Positions 7,851 through 16,230 are shown, counted from the first letter of the stretch. The stretch: 64,000 bases of DNA from Nocardioides seonyuensis (GCF_004683965.1 NZ_CP038436.1:2108001-2172000), one strand, 5' to 3'. Notes: generated from the letters alone by a model not told the origin. Program-made: numbers and translations.

Positions 7851-9437
7851 ATGCCGCACAGCACCGTGGACGCCGTGGTCATCGGCGCCGGTCCCAACGG
7901 CCTCGTGGCCGCCAACGCGCTGGGTGACGCGGACTGGGACGTGGTGCTGGTGGAGGCCCAGGACGACGTCGGTGGCGCCGTGCGGAGCGCCGAGGTGACG
8001 GCCCCTGGCTACGTCAACGACCTCTTCAGCGCCTTCTACCCGCTGGCCGCCGCCAGTCCCATCATCCGCGACCTCCACCTCGAGCAGCACGGCCTGGCCT
8101 GGCGTCAGGCCCCCGACGTCCTCTCCCACGTCCTCGACGACGGGCGCGCCGCGGTTCTCCGCCGCGACCCCGCCGACACGGCCGCCGGGCTGGACGCCGA
8201 GGCGGCTGGCGACGGTGAGGCCTGGCTGGAGATGTACGACGGCTGGCAGCGGGTGCGTGACCCGCTCCTGGACGCGCTCTTCACCCCGTTCCCCCCGGTC
8301 GCCGCGGGGGCGAGGATGCTGCGGCGCCTCGGCGCCAGCGGAGGCCTCGACTTCGCCCGCCTGGCGGTCCTGCCCGTACGACGCCTCGCCGAGGAGCGCT
8401 TCCGCGGTCAGGGAGCAGGCCTGCTGCTGACCGGCAACGCGTTGCACAGCGACGTACCACCGGATGCCGCGGGCAGCGGCGTCTTCGGCTGGCTGCTGGC
8501 GATGCTGGGGCAGGACGTGGGCTTCCCGGTGCCGGAGGGGGGTGCCGGTCGGCTCGCGCAGGCCCTGCGTGCCCGCGCCGAGTCGCTCGGGGTCGAGGTC
8601 AGGACCGGTGCCGAGGTCACGGAGGTCACGACGTCGGCCGACCGGGCCACCGGGGTCCGCATGGCCGACGGCACCAGCATCGCAGCGCGTCACGCCGTCC
8701 TGGCCGACGTGGCCGCCCCTGCCCTCTACAGCCGGCTCCTGGCACGACACCGGCTTCCCGCCAAGCTGCTGCGCGACCTCGAGCGCTTCCACTGGGACAA
8801 CCCCACGATCAAGCTCAACTGGGCGCTCGAACGGCCCGTGCCGTGGACTGCCCGCGAGGCGGCAGGGTCGGGGACAGTCCACCTCGGGGTGGACGACCAC
8901 GGCTTCGTCGACTTCGCCGCCGATCTCTCCACCCGGCGCGATCCCGAGCGCCCCTTCCTCCTCTTCGGGCAGATGACCACCTCCGACCCGACCCGGTCCC
9001 CCGAGGGGACCGAGTCGGCGTGGGCCTACACGCACGTCCCGCACGGCGACTGGAGCGGCGAGCGGCTCGACCGCCATGTCGAGCGCATGGAGCAGGCCGT
9101 CGAGCGCGTCGCACCGGGGTTCCGCGACATCCAGCTGGCCCGGCACGTCCAGTCGCCGGGCAGTCTCGAGGCGATGGATGCCAACCTCGTCGACGGCGCG
9201 GTCAACGCCGGGACGTCCGCCCTGCACCAGCAGCTGATCTTCCGTCCGGTGCCGGGCCTGGGCCGACCGGAGACGCCGGTGGAAGGCCTCTACCTCGCGG
9301 GCGCCTCGGCACACCCCGGCGGGGGAGTGCACGGCGCGTGCGGCTGGAACGCCGCCCGCGCAGCCCTGGCCCACCAGGGCCGCACAGGCAGGATGCGTCG
9401 CGCGCTGGCCAGCACCGCGTGGGCCCGGCTCACCTGA
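7851..9437 (+). CDS. CrtI-type FAD-dependent oxidoreductase
   Basis: This 528-residue flavoprotein belongs to the phytoene desaturase/NAD(P)-FAD oxidoreductase superfamily. The N-terminal dinucleotide fold reads VVIGAGPNGLVAANAL, with the acidic VLVEAQDDVGG that contacts ribose. The C-terminal FAD motif reads GLYLAGASAHPGGGVHG. AGGAGTGGAG lies directly before ATG 7851. No carotenoid synthesis genes are nearby, so a carotenoid substrate is not supported; many actinobacterial paralogues of this type are uncharacterised. The 3' end overlaps the convergent DHPS-like gene by 8 bases. Confidence 0.85.
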   Translation: MPHSTVDAVVIGAGPNGLVAANALGDADWDVVLVEAQDDVGGAVRSAEVTAPGYVNDLFSAFYPLAAASPIIRDLHLEQHGLAWRQAPDVLSHVLDDGRAAVLRRDPADTAAGLDAEAAGDGEAWLEMYDGWQRVRDPLLDALFTPFPPVAAGARMLRRLGASGGLDFARLAVLPVRRLAEERFRGQGAGLLLTGNALHSDVPPDAAGSGVFGWLLAMLGQDVGFPVPEGGAGRLAQALRARAESLGVEVRTGAEVTEVTTSADRATGVRMADGTSIAARHAVLADVAAPALYSRLLARHRLPAKLLRDLERFHWDNPTIKLNWALERPVPWTAREAAGSGTVHLGVDDHGFVDFAADLSTRRDPERPFLLFGQMTTSDPTRSPEGTESAWAYTHVPHGDWSGERLDRHVERMEQAVERVAPGFRDIQLARHVQSPGSLEAMDANLVDGAVNAGTSALHQQLIFRPVPGLGRPETPVEGLYLAGASAHPGGGVHGACGWNAARAALAHQGRTGRMRRALASTAWARLT

Positions 9438-10320
9438 CGGGGAGCTCCCGCATCGACCGGAGCACCCTCGACACCTGCGACACCTCGTGGACGCGCAGCA
9501 GGTGGGCGCGGCCGAGGAACGCGAGCACGGCGAAGAACCCCTCGGCGTGCCGGAAGTCGCGTTCGAAGAGGTCGAAGCAGTGGGGCAGGGCGTGCGCCGA
9601 CGGCACCCCCAGCCGGCGCAGCCGCATCGACTGGGCGAGGACTCGCGACTGCACCTTCGCCTTGCCCACCCCTGACAGGTTGTCGTAGGTGAAGCCCGAA
9701 CCGGGGTCGACGATCACCTTCTCCACCCCCGCCGCGCGAGCGCGCTCGAGCCGCTCCTCGAAGTGCTCGACGAGCGCTGGCAGCATGTCGTCGTCGTCGG
9801 GGAGCTGCCCGGACTCCCGGACGTTGTCCGAGGGACTGAAGACCATCAGCACGGTCGCACCGGCTCGCCCCGCCGCGGCCAGGATCTCCTCCTCCTCGCC
9901 CCTGCCGGTCAGGTTGATCATGCGGGCTCCCGCCGCGAGGACCGCCTCGGCAACCTCCGGCCTGTAGGTCTCCACGGACACCACCGTGCGCTGCGAGAGC
10001 GCCTCGACGACGGGCACCAGCCGGTCGATCTGCTCGGCCGCGTCGACCCGGTCCGCCTTCTCGTGGCTCGCCTCGGCGCCGAGGTCGATGATCGCCGCGC
10101 CCTGGCTGGTCAGCGCGCGGCCCAGGCGCACGGCGGAATCGGTCGAGACCGCGACGCTCTCCCGGTAGGTCGAGTCGTGGGACAGGTTCACGACACCCAT
10201 GACGGTGACCGCGTCGTCGCCCACCACCACGTCCTCGCTCACCCGGACGGGGGCCACGGGACTCTCCAGGTCCTCGCGGAAGTCTGCGTACAGCGCTGCC
10301 AGGCTCTCGAGATCGATCAT
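9430..10320 (-). CDS. divergent dihydropteroate synthase-like protein
   Basis: This TIM-barrel protein of about 296 residues has the order of DHPS motifs, but each is altered: MGVVNLSHDSTYRES where folate enzymes have MGxxNxTPDSFSD, IDLGAEASHE where they have IDxGGESTRPG, and VDPGSGFTYDN where they have DPGxGF(A)K. These loops bind the pterin pyrophosphate and p-aminobenzoate. The protein is therefore a DHPS paralogue that may use another pterin-type or carbamate substrate, or be a non-catalytic relative. ATG 10320 is preferred over GTG at 10353. No other folate genes are nearby. It overlaps the CrtI-like gene tail to tail. Confidence 0.75.
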   Translation of the reverse strand: MIDLESLAALYADFREDLESPVAPVRVSEDVVVGDDAVTVMGVVNLSHDSTYRESVAVSTDSAVRLGRALTSQGAAIIDLGAEASHEKADRVDAAEQIDRLVPVVEALSQRTVVSVETYRPEVAEAVLAAGARMINLTGRGEEEEILAAAGRAGATVLMVFSPSDNVRESGQLPDDDDMLPALVEHFEERLERARAAGVEKVIVDPGSGFTYDNLSGVGKAKVQSRVLAQSMRLRRLGVPSAHALPHCFDLFERDFRHAEGFFAVLAFLGRAHLLRVHEVSQVSRVLRSMRELPVR

Positions 10321-10394
10321 GCGCGGCCTGTACCCCGCCGGGCCGCCCACCACCCCGTTGCGCTGTCAGCCGGCGACGTGGGTACTGCCCTCCC

Positions 10395-11273
10395 ATGAGC
10401 GTCGTACTGGTCACCGGAGCATCCAGCGGGATCGGCCGCGCCGTCGCACTCGCCCTGGCCGACCGAGGGGACACCGTGGTGCTCACCGCAAGGTCGTACG
10501 ACGCCCTCGCGGAGGTCGCCGGGCAGTGCGAGGAGCGGGGCGGGCAGGCGCTCGTCGCGCCGGCCGACGTCGGCAGCCGGGAGGCCGTGGAGTCCGCGTT
10601 CGAGCTGGCCGCCGCCGAGGTGGGCCGGATCGACGCCGTGGTCAACGCGGCGGCCGTGCTGGCATACGGACGCTTCGAGGACGTGCCGGCCGAGGTGTTC
10701 GACCGCGTCCACCGCACGAACGTGATCGGCGCTGCCAACGTCGCGAGGGCGGCCCTGGACCACTTCGACGAGCACGGAGGCGGGTCGCTCGTCCTCCTCG
10801 GCTCGGTCGTCGGCAAGATCAGCGTCCCGATGATGAGCACCTACGTCAGCAGCAAGTGGGCCGTCCACGGGCTGGCGCGGACGCTCCAGCTCGAGGCGCG
10901 GAGGACTCCCGGCGTCCACGTCACCCTGGTGTCCCCCGGCGGGGTCGACACCCCGATCTACCGGTTGGCCGGGAGCTACACCGGCCACGCGCACCGACCG
11001 CCCCCGCCGGTTGACTCGCCCGAGAAGGTTGTGGCCGCCGTCCTCGAGGCGCTCGAGAAGCCGCGCCGGGAGTCCTCTGTCGGGCTGGCCAACGGCGTCA
11101 TGGTCGCCGGGTTCCGGCTCCTCCCCGCCGTCTTCGACCTCTTGGTCGGTCCGCTGGCAGCGATCGCGACGACCTCCCGGGCTGAGCGAGCGCCCAGCGC
11201 GGGGAACGTGCTCGAGCCCGAACCGGGCGAGCGGTCCGTGCGCGACGGCTGGTGGACGCTTCCCGGGCGGTGA
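10395..11273 (+). CDS. short-chain dehydrogenase/reductase
   Basis: This 292-residue classical SDR has TGASSGIGRAVALAL (cofactor glycine motif), NAAAVL (equivalent of NNAG), the serine in LLGSVVGK, and a Tyr-x-x-x-Lys variant in STYVSSKWAV. The C-terminal extension beyond residue 200 includes a hydrophobic stretch (LPAVFDLLVGPLAAI) that may attach to membrane, as in NAD(P)-dependent oxidoreductases acting on lipids. The start follows TACTGC by 6 bases, a leaderless-type arrangement. It is divergent from the DHPS-like gene. Substrate unknown. Confidence 0.88.
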   Translation: MSVVLVTGASSGIGRAVALALADRGDTVVLTARSYDALAEVAGQCEERGGQALVAPADVGSREAVESAFELAAAEVGRIDAVVNAAAVLAYGRFEDVPAEVFDRVHRTNVIGAANVARAALDHFDEHGGGSLVLLGSVVGKISVPMMSTYVSSKWAVHGLARTLQLEARRTPGVHVTLVSPGGVDTPIYRLAGSYTGHAHRPPPPVDSPEKVVAAVLEALEKPRRESSVGLANGVMVAGFRLLPAVFDLLVGPLAAIATTSRAERAPSAGNVLEPEPGERSVRDGWWTLPGR

Positions 11274-11285
11274 CCGCGTCCTGGA

Positions 11286-11753
11286 TCAGCGGGTGGGGTC
11301 CTGGTGCCGTCCCTCGGCGATGAGGGCCAGGCGGCGCAGCGCCTCGACGTTGCGGGGGTGGATCATCGCCTGACGCGCAGGCTTGGGCATCAGCTGCGCC
11401 GGCCCGGAGGTGGCGTCCTCCTCGATGCGGAGGGTGCACGTCGCCGGGCCCTGGGGCTCGATGGTGACGCGCACCTGGGCGGCGCCGGCAGGCCAGGCCC
11501 GTGCCTTCAGCACCATCTCCCGGGGCGCCTCGGAGCTGAGGACCTCGGTGCTGTCGTTGATCAGCGCCGGCCAGAGGCCCACGGAGTGGTGGATCTGGGA
11601 GCCGACCGCCGGCCACTCGTGGTCGACGGCGCGGATGCGCGAGGCACCGACCACCCAGGTGGCGTAGGACCAGCCGTCCGCGAGGACCTTCCACACGGCC
11701 TCGGCCGGGGCGTTGACAGTGCGGGTGACCGTGGTGGTGTTCTGCAGGCTCAT
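11286..11753 (-). CDS. SRPBCC (START-like) family protein
   Basis: This 155-residue protein has the polyketide cyclase/START-type layout. It begins with a beta strand and TVNAPAEAVWKVLADGWSYATWVVG, continues with beta strands, and ends with a long C-terminal helix covering a hydrophobic cavity. The C-terminal LRRLALIAEG helix is basic. ATG 11753 is preferred to an earlier upstream codon because it begins just before the conserved strand. The ligand is unknown. The gene is convergent with the upstream SDR, with 12 bases between their stops. Confidence 0.8.
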   Translation of the reverse strand: MSLQNTTTVTRTVNAPAEAVWKVLADGWSYATWVVGASRIRAVDHEWPAVGSQIHHSVGLWPALINDSTEVLSSEAPREMVLKARAWPAGAAQVRVTIEPQGPATCTLRIEEDATSGPAQLMPKPARQAMIHPRNVEALRRLALIAEGRHQDPTR

Positions 11754-11796
11754 GGTGGGTGTCGTACCCCCCTGGGGCGGGCGCCAGACATGCACA

Positions 11797-11827
11797 AGGG
11801 CCTCGATCAGCAAGTGATCGAGGCCCT
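11797..11827 (-). terminator. terminator for tRNA-Phe
   Basis: A perfect 13-bp inverted repeat, AGGGCCTCGATCA with loop GCAAG, lies 10 bases beyond the 3' end of the reverse-strand tRNA-Phe gene. A weak T-tract follows on the transcribed strand. Confidence 0.75.
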
Positions 11828-11837
11828 CGTGTGCCTG

Positions 11838-11911
11838 TGGCCAGGGGCGGGGTCGAACCGCCGACCTACCGATTTTCAGTCGGTCGCTCGTACCAACTGA
11901 GCTACCTGGCC
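11838..11911 (-). tRNA. tRNA-Phe (GAA)
   Basis: This 74-base cloverleaf has acceptor stem GGCCAGG/CCTGGCC, D-arm GCTC/GAGC, anticodon loop CTGAAAA (anticodon GAA) between ACCGA/TCGGT, T-arm GGCGG-TTCGACC-CCGCC and discriminator A. CCA is not encoded. It is transcribed opposite to the Glu and Asp tRNAs. Confidence 0.97.
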
Positions 11912-11984
11912 AAGCGGGGGAAACCCTACAACAGGGCTCCCGTGCCGGTGGAATCGCACGCAGGCGTGGTCATGGGCGCGCTGG

Positions 11985-12015
11985 TTGGGAGGCGCGCGCG
12001 GCCTGCATCTATGCT
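11985..12015 (+). promoter_or_regulatory. probable promoter of tRNA-Glu
   Basis: TTGGGA (11985-11990) and TATGCT (12010-12015) are separated by 19 bases and end 15 bases before the tRNA-Glu 5' end. The spacing is slightly long but the position is appropriate for a stable RNA. Confidence 0.4.
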
Positions 12016-12030
12016 GGGCGGGCGCCACTG

Positions 12031-12103
12031 GCCCCCATCGTCTAGCGGCCTAGGACGTCGCCCTTTCACGGCGGTAGCACGGGTTCGAATCCCGTTGGGG
12101 GTG
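12031..12103 (+). tRNA. tRNA-Glu (TTC)
   Basis: This 73-base cloverleaf has acceptor GCCCCCA/TGGGGGT with a terminal G-U pair, anticodon loop CTTTCAC (anticodon TTC) in stem TCGCC/GGCGG, T-arm ACGGG-TTCGAAT-CCCGT and discriminator G. CCA is not encoded. Confidence 0.97.
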
Positions 12104-12139
12104 CGACTCGTGCAGGGCTCCCGGCCAATGTCACCGCGA

Positions 12140-12169
12140 TTGGGAGCATGACCTGCGCATGGGTTAGAG
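12140..12169 (+). promoter_or_regulatory. probable promoter of tRNA-Asp
   Basis: TTGGGA (12140-12145), an 18-base spacer and TTAGAG (12164-12169) precede the tRNA-Asp 5' end by 21 bases. The same -35 hexamer occurs in the tRNA-Glu promoter. Confidence 0.45.
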
Positions 12170-12190
12170 TTCCCACCGCTCCACACACCT

Positions 12191-12264
12191 GGCCCCGTAG
12201 CGCAGTTGGTTAGCGCGCCGCCCTGTCACGGCGGAGGCCGCGGGTTCGAGTCCCGTCGGGGTCG
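12191..12264 (+). tRNA. tRNA-Asp (GTC)
   Basis: This 74-base cloverleaf has acceptor GGCCCCG/CGGGGTC, D-arm GCGC/GCGC, anticodon loop CTGTCAC (anticodon GTC) in stem CCGCC/GGCGG, T-arm GCGGG-TTCGAGT-CCCGT and discriminator G. CCA is encoded at 12265-12267, unlike in the Phe and Glu genes. Confidence 0.97.
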
Positions 12265-12269
12265 CCATC

Positions 12270-12300
12270 GCAGAGCCCCTCCCACGCGGAGGGGCTCTGC
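12270..12300 (+). terminator. terminator after tRNA-Asp
   Basis: A perfect 13-bp stem, GCAGAGCCCCTCC with loop CACGC, begins five bases after the tRNA gene and is followed by TGCATTTCC. Confidence 0.85.
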
Positions 12301-12319
12301 TGCATTTCCGGCCCCGCCT

Positions 12320-12419
12320 CTCGGTGGTCGAGGAAGGACGAAGTCCTGTCACGAAACCCCCGCCGCCCCCTCGGTGGTTGAGGAAGGACGAAGTCCTGTC
12401 ACGAAACCCCCGCCGCCCC
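12320..12419. repeat. tandem pair of 50-bp intergenic repeats
   Basis: Two adjacent 50-bp copies (12320-12369 and 12370-12419) differ at one base. Each contains GGTGGTCGAGGAAGGACGAA or its T variant, including the small hairpin AGGAC-GAA-GTCCT, then GTCACGAAACC. Similar GTTTCG...ACCACCG elements are dispersed in Nocardioidaceae intergenic DNA, so this is likely one family member duplicated in place. Confidence 0.85.
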
Positions 12420-12437
12420 CCTGCCTATCCTGACCCC

Positions 12438-12788
12438 GTGCCCCTGGAGCTCGACCCCGCAGAGTTCGACCTGCTGGTCGACCGCGCCCTGGACGACCTG
12501 CCGGACGACCTCGCCACGCTCGTGCGCAACGTCGTGGTCCTCGTCGAGGCCGACGCCCCACCGGACGACCCCGACCTGCTCGGCCTGTACGACGGCGTCG
12601 CGCTGACCGAGCGCCAGGCCAACCACACCGGCCTGCCCGACCGGATCCTCCTGTTCCGCAGGCCGTTGCTCGACATGGTCGACACGCGCGAGGAACTCGA
12701 GGAGGAGGTGGCGATCACCGTCGTGCACGAGATCGCCCACCACTTCGGCATCGACGACCGGCGCCTGCACGAGCTCGGCTGGGGCTGA
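12438..12788 (+). CDS. small zincin-like metallopeptidase family protein
   Basis: A protein of about 116 residues with the zinc-protease motif HEIAHHFGIDD near the C-terminus; the third ligand is probably the downstream Asp or His (DDRRLHELGW). The acidic N-terminal helix (LELDPAEFDLLVDRALDDLP) and ITVVHEIAHHFGI match the minimal metalloprotease family common in actinobacteria, whose substrate is unknown. GTG 12438 follows TATCCT by 6 bases and gives the family N-terminus, whereas the upstream in-frame codons are part of the 50-bp repeat. This is therefore a leaderless start. Confidence 0.82.
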   Translation: MPLELDPAEFDLLVDRALDDLPDDLATLVRNVVVLVEADAPPDDPDLLGLYDGVALTERQANHTGLPDRILLFRRPLLDMVDTREELEEEVAITVVHEIAHHFGIDDRRLHELGWG

Positions 12789-12811
12789 CCCGCTCCGGAC
12801 CCGCGGAGGGG

Positions 12812-13144
12812 TCACACGAGCGCGCCGAGCCACCACCCGAGCGTGCACGCGCCGACGGCGTGCACCGCGGTGACGACGACGTAGGCAGCGGCCACCGTCC
12901 GGGGCCGCTCCACCGCCTGCACGGCGAAGGCTGAGAAGGTCGTCAGACCGCCGCAGAACCCGGTCGCCAGGAGGGCCCAGGCGTCTCCCCCCAGCGACAG
13001 GGCGGCGAAGAGCCCGATCAGCCCGCTGCCCACGGTGTTGACGAGCAGCGTCCCTGACGGCCAGCGCCGGTCGAGTGAGTGTGCGAGCAGGAAGCGCAGG
13101 GGCGCGCCGACGGCAGCGCCGAGTCCCACGAGGAGGGCGGTCAC
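12812..13144 (-). CDS. crcB: fluoride channel subunit CrcB/Fluc (second copy)
   Basis: This 110-residue, four-helix membrane protein carries the Fluc signatures NTVGSGLIGLF (the Asn lines the pore) and GFCGGLTTFSAFA (TTFS sodium/phenylalanine-box region). It is probably a small fluoride exporter subunit. Its GTG start overlaps the stop of the preceding crcB by four bases. Two non-identical adjacent genes suggest an obligate heterodimer, as in other Gram-positive pairs. Confidence 0.92.
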   Translation of the reverse strand: MTALLVGLGAAVGAPLRFLLAHSLDRRWPSGTLLVNTVGSGLIGLFAALSLGGDAWALLATGFCGGLTTFSAFAVQAVERPRTVAAAYVVVTAVHAVGACTLGWWLGALV

Positions 13145-13536
13145 GTGAGCGCGTCCTCCGGCTCTGGTCGCTGGGCCAGGCGGCGGCCGAGGTGCGCGGC
13201 CACCAGCGCGGCGGCCAGGGTGCCTCCCAGGTAGGACCCGGCGAGGCCGACGCGGTCGTCTGCGGCCAGGTCGCGCACCTCCAGCGCCCACGTCGACACG
13301 GTGGTGAACCCGCCGAGCAGCCCGGGCCCGAGGGCGAGCGCCGCGGCGTGCGAGTGTCGTACGACGACCGGGAGGACGCCGAGCGCGAAGGCGCCGGACA
13401 CGTTGATGGCGAGGGTGGTCCACGGCAGGACACCGTCGGGGATCGCGGTGTCCAGGCCCCAGCGGAGGACGGCGCCGGCAGCAGCGCCGACGGCGACCAG
13501 GAGGAGATGGGGGAGCGTGGGGCGCAGGCCGCTCAC
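13141..13536 (-). CDS. crcB: fluoride channel subunit CrcB/Fluc (first copy)
   Basis: This 131-residue protein has four predicted membrane helices: LLLVAVGAAAGAVLRWGL, TTLAINVSGAFALGVLPVVV, ALALGPGLLGGFTTVSTWAL and a last helix near GTLAAALVAAHL. The Asn in INVSGAF and the GFTTVSTW segment match Fluc. GTG 13536 overlaps the upstream ATPase stop by four bases, so all three genes are translationally coupled. The C-terminal tail (RRLAQRPEPEDALT) is longer than in the partner subunit. No fluoride riboswitch was recognised upstream of the operon. Confidence 0.92.
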   Translation of the reverse strand: MSGLRPTLPHLLLVAVGAAAGAVLRWGLDTAIPDGVLPWTTLAINVSGAFALGVLPVVVRHSHAAALALGPGLLGGFTTVSTWALEVRDLAADDRVGLAGSYLGGTLAAALVAAHLGRRLAQRPEPEDALT

Positions 13537-14492
13537 GAGACGTTGCTCGCCGAGCGGGCGGTCGCCGCCCCCGGCCAGCGTCGTGGCTCCCCGCCGGCGA
13601 TCTGGCGGACGAACTCGCCCAGGAACCAGGAGTGGAACTCGCGCTGCCGCGGGGTGCGCTCCATGGCGAGGAGGCGCTCGGCGCGGCAGAAGGCGTCGGC
13701 GAGGTCGAACATCTCGCCCATCGTGACGAAGAGGCTCGAGGCCGCCGGCTGGATCGGGACCTCGAGGTCGGTCGACGCGCGACGCTGCTCGAGGGCCCGA
13801 CAGATCTGGTCGTGGTAGGTCCGGGGGAACTGGCGCTCGAAGTCGTCGAACATCCCGGACAGGTCCGCGGCCAGCGGGTAGTCGGCCTGGTGGGCGAGGG
13901 ACAGGAGCCGCAGCTCGCGCCGCAGCTCGCGGTACTGGCGGTTGAGGGCCTCGTAGAGACGCAGGTCGAAGCCGAGCAGCGCCACGAGCGTGGCCGTCTC
14001 GCCGGGGTTGTCGGGGCCGTCCGTGACGTCCTGGTCGATGACCCACTCGATGTCGCCGTCCTCGCGCAGCTCGGGAGCCGGCTCGAACCAGACGATCTTG
14101 CCGTTCTCGTCGATCGAGGCGCCCCAGGCCGTCGCGCTGCGGGCCACCATGGCCAGGCCGCGGCCGAACGTCGTCAGCAGGTCGGCGTCGTCCTCCTCGA
14201 CCTCGGCCAGTGCGGGTGGCACGGGTGGCTCCGTGGACCCGTCGAGGACCTCCACCCGGGGGTGGCTGGCGGTGCCGCGCAGCCGGACCGTGATGGGGCC
14301 GTGACCGTGCAGGATGGCGTTGGCGACCAGCTCGGAGATGCCCACCTCGGCGGCCTCGACCAGCTCGGGCCGATTCAGCTTGAGGCAGGCGGCCCGGATC
14401 CACCTGCGGGCGTCGGCCGCGCTGCGCGGAGAGGGTGCGAGGGAGAGCTGGGAGCTCAGCGGCACCGGGGTCTCCCTTCGTGGGTGCGGCAT
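13533..14492 (-). CDS. anti-sigma-like HATPase domain protein
   Basis: This 319-residue protein has an N-terminal RsbW-type ATPase fold: the N-box reads EVGISELVANAILHGHGPI, and a degenerate G1 region spans RVEVLDGS to FGRGLAMVARSATAWG. It ends with IVWFE, as in serine-kinase anti-sigma factors. From about residue 165 a second alpha-helical domain begins (LYEALNRQYRELRRELRLL), which is not part of RsbW. Expected role: binding or phosphorylating a partner such as a sigma factor or antagonist, though no partner gene adjoins. It is the first gene of a coupled operon with both crcB genes and is divergent from ndh. Confidence 0.75.
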   Translation of the reverse strand: MPHPRRETPVPLSSQLSLAPSPRSAADARRWIRAACLKLNRPELVEAAEVGISELVANAILHGHGPITVRLRGTASHPRVEVLDGSTEPPVPPALAEVEEDDADLLTTFGRGLAMVARSATAWGASIDENGKIVWFEPAPELREDGDIEWVIDQDVTDGPDNPGETATLVALLGFDLRLYEALNRQYRELRRELRLLSLAHQADYPLAADLSGMFDDFERQFPRTYHDQICRALEQRRASTDLEVPIQPAASSLFVTMGEMFDLADAFCRAERLLAMERTPRQREFHSWFLGEFVRQIAGGEPRRWPGAATARSASNVS

Positions 14493-14724
14493 GTGGAACT
14501 GGAGGAGGATGCAGGCAACGGGTCACGCATACCCACGTTCAGCGCACCCCAAACAGGTTTCCTACAGCATTTGACCATCCGGTGCTCGGAGCACGCCGTG
14601 TGAGCAACGAGACGATGCCCAGGGTTGGGATGGCAGCCCCGCGGATACACACAATGGTGACGGGTCACCACGGTGCCCGCCACCAGCCGGGCCGGCCCCG
14701 CCGGCAACAGCCAGGAGGATTCCC

Positions 14725-16221
14725 ATGACCGACGTCGAGAGCATTGCGGACCCGACCGGGGCCGATGGCAACGCGACCCACCGGGTCGTGGTGATCGGCT
14801 CGGGCTTCGGTGGCCTCTTCGGCACCAAGGCCCTGCGGCGCGCCGACGTCGAGGTCACGATGATCGCGAAGACCACCCACCACCTCTTCCAGCCGCTGCT
14901 CTACCAGGTGGCGACCGGCATCCTCTCCGAGGGCGAGATCGCCCCGCCCACGCGCGAGATCCTCAGCAGCCAGGCCAACGCCCGGGTCCTGCTGGGCGAG
15001 GTCACCGACATCGACCTCGAGGCCCGCACGGTCACCTCGCAGGTGCTCGGCAGGTCGACCGTGACGTCGTACGACTCCCTGCTCGTGGCCGCCGGCGCCT
15101 CGCAGTCCTACTTCGGCAACGACCAGTTCGCCGAGTTCGCGCCCGGCATGAAGAGCATCGACGACGCCCTTGAGCTGCGCGGACGCATCTTCGGCGCCTT
15201 CGAGCTGGCCGAGCTCGGGGCCAACCGGGGTGACGACGTCGACCACCTGCTCACGTTCGTGGTCGTGGGTGCCGGTCCGACCGGTGTCGAGATGGCTGGC
15301 CAGATCGCCGAGCTCGCCCACCGCACCCTGAGGCGTGACTTCCGCGCCATCAACACCCGCCACGCGCGCGTCATCCTCGTCGATGCCGCGGGGCAGGTGT
15401 TGCCGCCGTTCGGTGCCAAGCTCGGCGCCAAGACGCGCACCGAGCTCGAGAAGATCGGCGTCGAGGTGATGCTGGGCGCGATGGTGACCGGCGTCGACGA
15501 GCGCGGCCTCGAGGTGAAGCTCAAGGACGGTCGCGTCGAGCACATCTCCGCCGTCACCAAGATCTGGGCCGCGGGCGTCCAGGCCAACCCGCTCGGCCAG
15601 ACCCTCGCCGAGCAGACAGGGGCGCCGCTCGACCGGGCCGGCCGCATCGGCGTCAACCCCGACCTCACCCTCCCGGGTCACCCCGAGGTGTTCGTCGTCG
15701 GCGACATGATCGCCCTCGACAACCTCCCCGGGGTCGCCCAGGTCGCGATCCAGGGCGCCAAGTACGCCGCCAAGGAGATCCGCAACCGGCTCGACGGCAA
15801 GGCCCCGCAGCAGCCCTTCAAGTACTTCGACAAGGGCTCGATGGCGATCATCAGCAAGTTCAACGCCGTCGCGATGGTGGGCAACATCCGGCTCTCCGGC
15901 ATCGTCGCCTGGCTGATGTGGCTGGTCATCCACCTCGTCTACCTCACCGGCTTCAAGAACCGCGTCTCGGCGCTGATGCGCTGGGCGATCACCTTCGTCA
16001 GCAACGACCGCTCCGAGCGCACCACCACCGAGCAGCAGATCTTCGCCCGCGCGGCCCTCTCGCGGCTCGAGCACGGTGCTGCCGACCTCGTCACGGACCC
16101 GGGCGCGTACGACGCCGAGGTCGCCGCCGAGGTCGAGTCGCGCCGCCGCGAGCTCGAGGCCACTGCCGAGGAGCAGGCGCGGCTCACCGACAGCGGCGCC
16201 CGGGGGATCCGCGACGCCTGA
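14725..16221 (+). CDS. ndh: type II NADH dehydrogenase (NDH-2)
   Basis: This 498-residue monotopic flavoprotein passes electrons from NADH to menaquinone without proton pumping. The FAD-binding motif is VVVIGSGFGGLFGTKAL. The quinone-site segment HHLFQPLLYQVATGILSEGEIAPP is strongly conserved in NDH-2. The NAD motif is VVVGAGPTGVEMAGQIAEL, and VFVVGDMIAL is the second FAD contact. The hydrophobic C-terminal region LSGIVAWLMWLVIHLVYLTGF would anchor it to the inner face of the membrane. CAGGAGG lies 9 bases before the ATG. Confidence 0.93.
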   Translation: MTDVESIADPTGADGNATHRVVVIGSGFGGLFGTKALRRADVEVTMIAKTTHHLFQPLLYQVATGILSEGEIAPPTREILSSQANARVLLGEVTDIDLEARTVTSQVLGRSTVTSYDSLLVAAGASQSYFGNDQFAEFAPGMKSIDDALELRGRIFGAFELAELGANRGDDVDHLLTFVVVGAGPTGVEMAGQIAELAHRTLRRDFRAINTRHARVILVDAAGQVLPPFGAKLGAKTRTELEKIGVEVMLGAMVTGVDERGLEVKLKDGRVEHISAVTKIWAAGVQANPLGQTLAEQTGAPLDRAGRIGVNPDLTLPGHPEVFVVGDMIALDNLPGVAQVAIQGAKYAAKEIRNRLDGKAPQQPFKYFDKGSMAIISKFNAVAMVGNIRLSGIVAWLMWLVIHLVYLTGFKNRVSALMRWAITFVSNDRSERTTTEQQIFARAALSRLEHGAADLVTDPGAYDAEVAAEVESRRRELEATAEEQARLTDSGARGIRDA

Positions 16222-16230
16222 CGCCGACCC

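Noticed and set aside
12320..12419. Insertion sequence remnant
   Set aside because: The two 50-base copies have no terminal inverted repeats, target duplication or transposase trace; they fit a dispersed intergenic repeat family.
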